Source: Ruminococcus sp. (GTDB lineage Bacteria; Bacillota; Clostridia; Oscillospirales; Acutalibacteraceae). From it: DNA of 5,361 nt. Each line of letters begins with the position of its first letter. Position 1 is the first letter of the stretch. The translations under genes were made by a program, and so were the position numbers. This document shows positions 1 through 4,864 of this stretch, one piece after another. The notes beneath the pieces were generated by a model. It searched no databases, had not been told where the DNA came from, and was given only the letters and a program-made list of their open reading frames with translations. The stretch is taken from positions 1 through 5,361 of the forward strand of contig JAFVVB010000159.1 in the NCBI GenBank assembly GCA_017502425.1. Reading direction: 5' to 3'.

Positions 1-121
1 CCTTGACATCCTGGATCATTTCCTGTAAGCCACGGTTCTCAACAGTAGTCATCAAAGTGGACGCAACCTTGTTCTCGTATCCTGAATAGGTATGAACTAC
101 ATACCATCTAGCTTCACTCAT
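1..121 (-). CDS. nusG: Transcription termination/antitermination factor NusG, N-terminal part (runs off the window)
   Basis: NusG binds RNA polymerase through its N-terminal NGN domain and modulates pausing, termination and transcription-translation coupling. Only the first 40 codons are present; the gene continues past base 1. The visible N-terminus, MSEARWYVVHTYSGYENKV, carries the WYVxHTYSGYENKV signature that opens the NGN domain in bacterial NusG. The start is set by a strong AGGAGA site at 131-136, 9 bases before the ATG. It lies 41 bases downstream of secE, the classic secE-nusG arrangement, and is presumably read from the same transcript because no terminator is visible between them. 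The KOW domain cannot be seen. The family assignment is secure from motif and context. Confidence 0.95.
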   Translation of the reverse strand, partial: MSEARWYVVHTYSGYENKVASTLMTTVENRGLQEMIQDVK

Positions 122-162
122 GATATTACTTCTCCTTTAAATAAAATTGAAGATAAAATCAA

Positions 163-396
163 TTATGAAACAGCAGATGAACCAGTATTCATAACTAAGC
201 CAAGAAGTTCATAAAGACCCATATCGAGTCCAAAGATGAAAAGACCAGCTATAAGGATAACTAATACTACGATACCGAAGTTCTTAGTAGTAGTTGAAAC
301 AGTAGGCCAAGAAATCTTTTTGAGCTCGCCGATGCAAGCACGGAAGAATGATAAAAGCTTAGAAAAACCGCTTTTTTTCTTATTTGTTTCAGCCAT
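163..396 (-). CDS. secE: Preprotein translocase subunit SecE
   Basis: SecE is the essential small membrane subunit that clamps SecY in the SecYEG protein-export channel. The 77-residue protein is the single-span form usual in Gram-positive bacteria (E. coli SecE has three spans). Residues 1-20 are a lysine-rich cytosolic start. The conserved amphipathic segment ELKKISWP lies at 24-31, with the family's near-invariant W-P pair. A hydrophobic transmembrane helix follows at about 40-66, and the tail is short and polar. The ATG at 396 is preceded by a GAGGGA-type ribosome site at about 402-407. It starts 14 bases after the rpmG stop and is followed by nusG, so it is the middle gene of rpmG-secE-nusG. 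Nothing appears truncated. Confidence 0.96.
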   Translation of the reverse strand: MAETNKKKSGFSKLLSFFRACIGELKKISWPTVSTTTKNFGIVVLVILIAGLFIFGLDMGLYELLGLVMNTGSSAVS

Positions 397-410
397 GTCT
401 CTTCCCTCTC

Positions 411-560
411 TTACTTAGTTTCCTTGTGCAGAGTGTGTTTCTTGCAGAATCTGCAATACTTGTTCATCTCTAGCCTGTCAGGATCGTTTTTCTTGTTTTT
501 CATTGTGTTGTAATTACGCTGTTTGCACTCAGTGCAGGCCAATGTGATTTTTACTCTCAT
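411..560 (-). CDS. rpmG: 50S ribosomal protein L33, zinc-ribbon (C+) type
   Basis: This small gene encodes a 49-residue basic protein of the large ribosomal subunit. The sequence begins MRVKITLACTECKQRNY, a typical L33 start. Two cysteine pairs at residues 9/12 (CTEC) and 36/39 (CRFC) form the zinc ribbon, so this is the C+ form rather than the zinc-independent C- paralogue made under zinc limitation in some bacteria. The tail, residues 40-49, is KKHTLHKETK, the usual KxHTxHKExK ending. An excellent GGGAGGTG ribosome site at 568-575, 7 bases before the ATG, fixes the start. It is the first gene of the rpmG-secE-nusG operon, and a strong promoter lies about 88 bases upstream. L33 next to secE-nusG is a common Firmicutes order. 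Confidence 0.96.
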   Translation of the reverse strand: MRVKITLACTECKQRNYNTMKNKKNDPDRLEMNKYCRFCKKHTLHKETK

Positions 561-567
561 TTAACGG

Positions 568-575
568 CACCTCCC
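568..575 (-). promoter_or_regulatory. Ribosome binding site of rpmG
   Basis: The minus strand reads GGGAGGTG 7 bases before the rpmG ATG, a near-perfect match to the anti-Shine-Dalgarno sequence. It decides the start of this short gene. Confidence 0.85.
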
Positions 576-600
576 GGTATTTTCGGAATAATTTAGCCTC

Positions 601-639
601 CCTCAAAAGGGCGCAAAAAAATAGACCCCTTTTTCGAGG
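601..639 (-). other. Predicted hairpin in the rpmG leader RNA
   Basis: In the leader of the rpmG transcript, CCTCGAAAAAGGG (627-639) can pair with CCCTTTTGAGG (601-611). This gives an 11-bp stem with a two-base bulge around a 15-base loop that contains a run of seven U. The stem is not followed by a U tract, so it is not a standard terminator. Its 3' arm runs into a second GGGAGG motif not followed by a start codon. Whether it is a control element (for example autogenous or zinc-related), an RNA-stability element or chance is unknown. Confidence 0.45.
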
Positions 640-647
640 TACTTAGA

Positions 648-676
648 AGTATAACATAATAAAGTCAAGCAGTCAA
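648..676 (-). promoter_or_regulatory. Sigma-A promoter of the rpmG-secE-nusG operon
   Basis: On the minus strand the -35 box TTGACT (671-676) and the -10 box TATACT (648-653) are separated by exactly 17 bases; each matches consensus at five of six positions. The expected transcript start is near base 641, giving a leader of about 80 bases before rpmG. The 8-base unit holding the -35 box is tandemly duplicated (663-678), but the second copy sits only 9 bases from the -10 box and cannot act as its -35. Confidence 0.85.
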
Positions 677-697
677 GCAATTTTGAAATAATTTTGT

Positions 698-739
698 AAA
701 AAATCGGCACAACACCTAATCTAAGGTCATTGTGCCGAT
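698..739 (-). terminator. Intrinsic terminator of the unknown gene at 783-1559
   Basis: A perfect 10-bp stem (ATCGGCACAA at 703-712 with TTGTGCCGAT at 730-739) encloses a smaller 4-bp stem (ACCT 714-717 with AGGT 724-727). On the minus strand it is followed at once by six U (698-703). It lies 43 bases after the stop of the unknown gene and just before the rpmG promoter, so it insulates the two same-strand units. Confidence 0.9.
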
Positions 740-782
740 AAATCTACGTTTTTACTGCGTTTATTGAGTGATTTTTATTATA

Positions 783-1559
783 TCACAGACGGTTTCCGGT
801 GTCCATCATCATTCTCTTAGGAGCTTTCTCCGGTTTTACCTTTTTACCCTTATATTTAAGAGCACATTTCGACGCTGTTAAAAGCTCAGGTGATAAGTAA
901 GAGCTGAGTGTCTCACGGTTTTTATCATCGATGTTACTGAGCAAAACGATTGTGATAATAGATCTTACATCAGGGTCACCGTCTTTATAAAGCTCTTCGA
1001 TAATGCTGACAAATTTAGTGATATCTTTTTTTACGCCTCTTCTGATAATCTCGTCAACTCTTGATACAACATGCTCTCTTGCAAAAGTAACTACTCTGAA
1101 TTTCTCGTAGTTTTCTTCTTCCTCTTTCATATCGTATCTGAGATCAGGAGTAAGCACAGCAATTCGTCTGTAAAGTGCCATAGCATCAGCAGCAGACTCT
1201 TTTGACTTTTTCTTTATGGTTTTCTTAACTCTCTTAACGTTAGTAGTAGAATTGAGTGCTTCTGCGAAATCGTTACCGATAGAAGCAGCTTCTTTTTCGG
1301 TATCAGTAGCAGGGTCGAACATCCATGTAGCGATAGTCTTCCATTCGTTATCAGGACCATCGTCAGTCATAGTACATGAACGCATGACCATATGCATTTT
1401 ATCTTTGTAGTAAACCACCGTATACGCAACGTTTTCTCCGGTATAAAGAGCAACCAGTTCGTTTTCGTCGGTTTTATTAACCTTATTTTTAGCAAATCCC
1501 TGAGACTCAAGAACAGCAGTAACTCTGTTGCACACAACAGTAAATGCCTTATTTATCAT
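783..1559 (-). CDS. Uncharacterised 258-residue soluble protein
   Basis: I do not recognise this protein. The better start is the ATG at 1559 (MINKAFTVV...): an AAAGGA site at 1569-1574 stands 9 bases upstream, whereas it directly abuts the alternative ATG at 1568. There is no signal peptide or membrane span. Residues 1-105 look like a mixed alpha/beta domain with alternating hydrophobic strands (residues 35-40, 44-51, 55-60) and a WKTIATWMFDP stretch. Residues 108-121 form a very lysine-rich linker (KRVKKTIKKKSKES). Residues 125-235 look mainly helical with many charged residues, and the tail at 235-250 is basic again. The basic linker and tail could bind nucleic acid or ribosomes, but that is a guess. 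It is a single-gene unit with a consensus promoter and its own terminator, implying substantial expression. Codon use resembles its neighbours, so it is probably a resident lineage gene. Confidence 0.85.
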   Translation of the reverse strand: MINKAFTVVCNRVTAVLESQGFAKNKVNKTDENELVALYTGENVAYTVVYYKDKMHMVMRSCTMTDDGPDNEWKTIATWMFDPATDTEKEAASIGNDFAEALNSTTNVKRVKKTIKKKSKESAADAMALYRRIAVLTPDLRYDMKEEEENYEKFRVVTFAREHVVSRVDEIIRRGVKKDITKFVSIIEELYKDGDPDVRSIITIVLLSNIDDKNRETLSSYLSPELLTASKCALKYKGKKVKPEKAPKRMMMDTGNRL

Positions 1560-1568
1560 AAAAATCAT

Positions 1569-1574
1569 TCCTTT
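1569..1574 (-). promoter_or_regulatory. Ribosome binding site choosing the 1559 start
   Basis: The minus strand reads AAAGGA here. It is 9 bases from the ATG at 1559 but has no spacing to the ATG at 1568, so translation most likely begins at 1559, giving 258 rather than 261 residues. Confidence 0.7.
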
Positions 1575-1590
1575 AAATATCTTTCATAAG

Positions 1591-1619
1591 ATTATACATT
1601 GTATTACTCTCTTTGTCAA
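1591..1619 (-). promoter_or_regulatory. Perfect-consensus sigma-A promoter of the unknown gene
   Basis: On the minus strand TTGACA (1614-1619) and TATAAT (1591-1596) stand 17 bases apart, an exact match at all twelve positions and at the optimal spacing. Transcription should begin near base 1584, giving a leader of about 25 bases before the ATG at 1559. The -35 box lies 12 bp from the -35 box of the divergent murI promoter. Confidence 0.92.
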
Positions 1620-1631
1620 AGGTTTTCATAC

Positions 1632-1660
1632 TTGAAAGAGTGCAGTCTTTGTGCTATTAT
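1632..1660 (+). promoter_or_regulatory. Sigma-A promoter of the murI-DUF1934-argS operon
   Basis: TTGAAA (1632-1637) and TATTAT (1655-1660) are separated by 17 bases, each with five of six consensus positions. The transcript should start near 1667, leaving a leader of about 29 bases before the murI ATG at 1696. That is too short for a T-box or other riboswitch controlling argS. No other promoter is obvious before argS. Confidence 0.82.
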
Positions 1661-1695
1661 ATATTAGTATATTTATGTCTGCAAAGGATTTTATT

Positions 1696-2508
1696 ATGAA
1701 CAATAACGCTATCGGAGTTTTCGACTCGGGACTGGGCGGTCTTTCAGCTGTCAAACAGATGCTCAAAGCTATGCCTAATGAAAACATAATATATTTTGGC
1801 GACACATCAAGAGTACCGTACGGTAACAGAAGCAGAGCCACCATCCGCAAATACGCTATGCAAGACGCTAATTTTCTTTTAGAGAACAATGTCAAAATGA
1901 TTGTAGCTGCGTGCGGTACAGTAAGTTCTGTTGCTCCCGATCTTGAAAACACGCTGAAAGTACCATACACAGGCGTAGTTTTACCGACTTGTTTTACCGC
2001 ACTCAAAGAAAGCAAAAATGGTAAAGTAGGAGTAATCGGCACCTCCGCCACTATCAACTCTCACAGCTATAAGCAAAGAATCGAGCTCAAAAACCCATCT
2101 GTCAGAGTTTTTGAGCAGGATTGTCCGCTGTTTGTACCACTGGTGGAAAACGGATTTATCGACAGAAACGATGAAGTCGTTAAACTGATTGTTAAAAAAT
2201 ATATGGCACCACTCAAAGAAGCAGGAGTTGATACCGTTATTTTAGGTTGTACCCACTACCCTATCTTAAAAGATGCGATACAGGATTTTATGGGCGAAGA
2301 CGTACTGCTTATCGATTCAGGTAAAGAAACCGCGCTGTACACTAAAAAAGTACTGAGCGAAAACGGTCTTTCAAACACATCAGAAAAAACGGGTACCGCT
2401 AAGTTCTTCGTCAGTGATACTCCTGATAATTTCGAGAAAATCGCTTCTCTCTTCTTAGAGAAAGATATGCATAACAAAGTCAGCCAGATAAACATAGAGG
2501 AATACTGA
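1696..2508 (+). CDS. murI: Glutamate racemase
   Basis: MurI interconverts L- and D-glutamate without a cofactor in the cytosol, supplying D-Glu for the peptidoglycan stem peptide. The 270-residue length is typical. The ATG at 1696 is chosen because an AAAGGA site (1683-1688) stands 7 bases upstream; the open frame extends further 5', but that extension overlaps the promoter's -10 box. Visible motifs are DSGLGG at 10-15, YFGDTSRVPYG at 33-43, the first catalytic cysteine C73 in AACGTVSS, and the second, C185, in LGCTHYP (183-189). The two cysteines are the acid/base pair. Position 74 is glycine where the family usually has asparagine (C-N-T), a residue that contacts substrate, which is unusual. 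The C-terminal 30 residues are variable. It is the first gene of an operon; the next gene starts one base after its stop. Confidence 0.94.
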   Translation: MNNNAIGVFDSGLGGLSAVKQMLKAMPNENIIYFGDTSRVPYGNRSRATIRKYAMQDANFLLENNVKMIVAACGTVSSVAPDLENTLKVPYTGVVLPTCFTALKESKNGKVGVIGTSATINSHSYKQRIELKNPSVRVFEQDCPLFVPLVENGFIDRNDEVVKLIVKKYMAPLKEAGVDTVILGCTHYPILKDAIQDFMGEDVLLIDSGKETALYTKKVLSENGLSNTSEKTGTAKFFVSDTPDNFEKIASLFLEKDMHNKVSQINIEEY

Positions 2509-2509
2509 A

Positions 2510-2944
2510 ATGGCAGAGAATAAATACATCATCAGCGTCGTAGGCACTCAGGTCATAGACGGCGAAAAAGATAAAATCGAAGTCATCACCACAGGTGATT
2601 ACATAACAAAAAACGGTCACCGATACATCAGATACAAAGAGTATGACAACGAAAACCCTGAGGTATATACTGACACGATAGTTAAAGTCGAAGACGACAC
2701 TAAAGTCACTATCACCCGAAGAGGTGAACATCCTTCAAGGCTGATACTGCAAAAAGAAGTGCGACACCAGTGTCACTACTCAACTATTATGGGTGACCTC
2801 ATGATGGGAGTTTACACGAAGAAAATCGACCACAACCTCACCGATAAAGGTGGATATATCAAAGTCAGATACCAGCTCGACTTTTTCTGCGATCTGGTAT
2901 CCGACAACGAGTTTCACATCAACGTTAAAGAAAAAGAGGAATAA
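2510..2944 (+). CDS. DUF1934 (YwiB-like) small beta-barrel protein
   Basis: This 144-residue cytosolic protein belongs to the DUF1934 family, whose B. subtilis member is YwiB; family proteins are predicted calycin-like beta-barrels of unknown function. Supporting features are the short alternating beta strands throughout, the opening I-SVVGTQVIDGEKD segment (residues 8-20), the G-RYIRYKEY segment (residues 36-45), and an MGDLMMGVYTKKI segment (residues 94-106) leading to the final YQLDF strand. There is no signal peptide or membrane span. It starts one base after murI, with its AGAGG site (2496-2500) inside the murI end, and is followed two bases later by argS, so the three genes are probably translationally coupled. 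The neighbouring argS is conserved in B. subtilis too. The molecular role is not known. Confidence 0.85.
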   Translation: MAENKYIISVVGTQVIDGEKDKIEVITTGDYITKNGHRYIRYKEYDNENPEVYTDTIVKVEDDTKVTITRRGEHPSRLILQKEVRHQCHYSTIMGDLMMGVYTKKIDHNLTDKGGYIKVRYQLDFFCDLVSDNEFHINVKEKEE

Positions 2945-2946
2945 TT

Positions 2947-4683
2947 ATGGCACATACATCTATAAACGCAGTAAAATCATTAAGAACAGCTATTGAAAAC
3001 GCTATCAAAAAAGCTATCGAAAACGGACAGCTAAGTGATGCTCCTATCCCACAGTTCGTTATCGAGGAGCCTGCTGACAGAAGTCACGGCGACTTTGCTA
3101 CCAACGCTGCTATGGCTACGGCAAAAACATTTAGAATGCCACCGTTTAAAATTGCTCAGGCTATCACCGAAAATTTAGATTTATCAGACACTTTAGTTGA
3201 TCGTTTTGAAACAGCAGGTCCAGGATTTATTAACTTCTTTTTATCAGACCAGTATTTCGCTGAAGTAGTAAAAGACGTTTTATCAGAAGGCGACAGCTAC
3301 GGTGACAGCGACTTTGGTCAGAACAAGAAGGTTATGGTAGAGTTCGTTTCAGCTAACCCTACCGGTCCTATGCATATGGGTAACGCACGTGGCGGTGCGC
3401 TCGGCGACTGCTTGGCTGCTGTTATGAAAAAAGCCGGCTACGATGTATGGCGCGAGTTCTACGTCAACGACGCAGGTAACCAGATTGAAAAATTCGCGTG
3501 CTCTTTAGAAGCTCGTTATTTACAGCTTTTTGATGATTCAGTAGAGTTCCCTGAGGACGGATACCAGGGCGTTGATATTATCGACCACGCTAAAGCGTAT
3601 AAAGAGGAAAACGGCGACAAGCTTTTAGACGTTGACAGCGACACAAGAAAGAAAACTTTAGTTGACTACGCTTTACCTAAGAATATCGAAAAAATGCAGT
3701 CTGATATGGCTAAGTATCGTATAGTTTATGATAAGTGGTTCTTCGAAAGCGTTTTACACGAGTCAGGCGACGTTAAAAACGTAGTCGATATACTTACTCA
3801 AAAAGGTCTTACATACGAAAAAGAAGGTGCTATCTGGTACAAGAATAAAGAAGTATGCACCAAAAAGCTTCTTTCACAGGGTAAAACTCAGGAATACATC
3901 GACAACCTCGAGTTAAAAGACGATGTTTTAATCAGACAAAATGGTAACCCTACCTACTTCACCGCTGACATCGCATACCACAAGAATAAATTCGACAGAG
4001 GTTTTGAAACTCTGATTGACGTATGGGGTGCTGACCATCACGGTCACGTTATGCGTATGCAAAACGCTATGGATGCCATCGGATATAAAGGCGAAAACTT
4101 AGACGTGCTTCTCATGCAGCTTGTTAAACTCGTTAAAAACGGCGAGGCTGTTAAAATGAGTAAGCGTACAGGTAAAGCTATCGGACTTTCCGATCTTTTA
4201 GACGAAGTTCCTGTTGATAGCGTACGTTTCCTTTTCAACACACGTGAAGCTAACACTCAGATGGATTTCGACCTTGGTTTAGCTGTAACACAGGACAACC
4301 AAAACCCTGTGTACTATGTTCAGTACGCACACGCTAGAATCTGCTCCATCATCAGAGCTTTAGAAAAAGACGGTATTAAGCTTAGAGAGTGTACCGACGA
4401 TGAGTTAAAACTTCTGACTCAGAGCGAAGAAATTGAGCTGATTCACCATCTGGCATCATTTGAATCCCAGATTATTTCTTCAGCTAACGACTACGACCCT
4501 ACTAAAATCACTCGTTACGTCACAACACTCGCGACACTTTTCCACAAATTCTACAACGCATGCCGTGTTAAGGGTGAGGACGAATCTCTCACTCAGGCTC
4601 GACTTTCACTTTGTATGTGTGTGAAAACTGTTATCAAAAACGTACTTTCTATGTTTTCTATCACCTGCCCTGAGCAGATGTAA
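2947..4683 (+). CDS. argS: Arginyl-tRNA synthetase
   Basis: ArgRS is a class I synthetase that charges tRNA-Arg with arginine using ATP. The 578 residues are full length. The N-terminal tRNA-binding (Add-1) domain spans about 1-110. The catalytic Rossmann fold carries the HIGH-type motif HMGN at 143-146 within SANPTGPMHMGNARGG, a W-G-A-D-H-H-G motif at 360-366, and a complete KMSKR loop at 403-407. The C-terminal helical DALR anticodon-binding domain covers about 460-578. The last residues are PEQM, where the family usually ends in an (E)RM-like motif, a minor change. The ATG at 2947 has an AGAGGA site (2935-2940) 6 bases upstream, inside the end of the DUF1934 gene. It is the last gene of its operon and is followed by a strong terminator. 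No T-box leader precedes it. Confidence 0.97.
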   Translation: MAHTSINAVKSLRTAIENAIKKAIENGQLSDAPIPQFVIEEPADRSHGDFATNAAMATAKTFRMPPFKIAQAITENLDLSDTLVDRFETAGPGFINFFLSDQYFAEVVKDVLSEGDSYGDSDFGQNKKVMVEFVSANPTGPMHMGNARGGALGDCLAAVMKKAGYDVWREFYVNDAGNQIEKFACSLEARYLQLFDDSVEFPEDGYQGVDIIDHAKAYKEENGDKLLDVDSDTRKKTLVDYALPKNIEKMQSDMAKYRIVYDKWFFESVLHESGDVKNVVDILTQKGLTYEKEGAIWYKNKEVCTKKLLSQGKTQEYIDNLELKDDVLIRQNGNPTYFTADIAYHKNKFDRGFETLIDVWGADHHGHVMRMQNAMDAIGYKGENLDVLLMQLVKLVKNGEAVKMSKRTGKAIGLSDLLDEVPVDSVRFLFNTREANTQMDFDLGLAVTQDNQNPVYYVQYAHARICSIIRALEKDGIKLRECTDDELKLLTQSEEIELIHHLASFESQIISSANDYDPTKITRYVTTLATLFHKFYNACRVKGEDESLTQARLSLCMCVKTVIKNVLSMFSITCPEQM

Positions 4684-4698
4684 TTAAAGACACAAAAC

Positions 4699-4731
4699 AA
4701 AAGGACTGACCTATGTGGTCAGTCCTTTTTT
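4699..4731 (+). terminator. Intrinsic terminator of the murI-DUF1934-argS operon
   Basis: A 9-bp GC-bearing stem (GGACTGACC at 4703-4711 with GGTCAGTCC at 4717-4725), extended by A-U pairs, closes a 5-base TATGT loop and is followed by six T (4726-4731). It begins 15 bases after the argS stop. The minus strand also shows a T-rich run after the stem, so it may work in both directions. Confidence 0.95.
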
Positions 4732-4744
4732 ATTGTATAACGAA

Positions 4745-4767
4745 AACCACGCGATAGTCGCGTGGTT
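4745..4767 (+). repeat. Left-end hairpin of the IS200 element
   Basis: A perfect 10-bp inverted repeat (AACCACGCGA at 4745-4754 with TCGCGTGGTT at 4758-4767) closes a 3-base TAG loop. In IS200/IS605 elements TnpA recognises subterminal hairpins like this as single-stranded DNA. In enterobacterial IS200 the left-end stem also blocks incoming transcription. Here there is no U tract on the plus strand and only a short one on the minus strand. Confidence 0.85.
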
Positions 4768-4784
4768 GAAAAAAGGTTAACCGA

Positions 4785-4814
4785 TGAACAAAAAACCTCC
4801 GAATATGCTAGAAT
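4785..4814 (+). promoter_or_regulatory. Possible internal promoter for tnpA
   Basis: An extended -10 element TGCTAGAAT (4806-4814; TAGAAT matches consensus at five of six positions) lies 18 bases after a poor -35-like TGAACA (4785-4790). Transcription would start near 4821. That start lies downstream of the anti-Shine-Dalgarno segment at 4796-4802, so such transcripts would escape the leader fold. The assignment is weak because the -35 is poor and the region is AT-rich. Confidence 0.35.
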
Positions 4815-4855
4815 TGGAACGACCTGCCAGTCGAACACAAGAAAGCAATCGGAGG
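4796..4855 (+). promoter_or_regulatory. Ribosome-site-sequestering stem in the tnpA leader
   Basis: CCTCCGA (4796-4802) is the exact complement of TCGGAGG (4849-4855), which contains the tnpA Shine-Dalgarno sequence GGAGGAG (4851-4857). Beyond a two-base bulge, A residues at about 4792-4795 can also pair with TTTT at 4858-4861. A small inner hairpin (CGAC 4820-4823 with GTCG 4830-4833) would shorten the 46-base loop. Folded this way, the mRNA hides its ribosome site. Enterobacterial IS200 is known to repress tnpA with a leader structure of the same kind. Confidence 0.7.
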
Positions 4856-4864
4856 AGTTTTATT

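Noticed and set aside
1651..1695. Upstream GTG extension of murI by 15 codons
   Set aside because: It overlaps the -10 box of the murI promoter and lies upstream of the likely transcript start; the ATG at 1696 has a well-placed AAAGGA site.
1661..1695. Possible T-box or riboswitch controlling argS
   Set aside because: The operon leader is only about 29 bases and there is no room for one between the packed genes upstream of argS.
1626..2057. Long minus-strand open frame of 143 codons
   Set aside because: It is antisense to murI, has no ribosome site, and gives a low-complexity hydrophobic translation with no family features.
2256..2731. Minus-strand open frames opposite murI and the DUF1934 gene
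   Set aside because: They are shadows of the clearly identified plus-strand genes, with unusual Phe/Ser/Val-rich translations.
4775..4782. GGTTAACC palindrome as an operator
   Set aside because: An 8-base palindrome is expected by chance at this scale and no second copy or promoter overlap supports a binding site.
4784..4864. N-terminal 27-codon extension of TnpA starting at the ATG at 4784
   Set aside because: There is no ribosome site before 4784, the segment holds the structured leader, and IS200 TnpA proteins normally begin near the KKEKIESTSSLAHT region.
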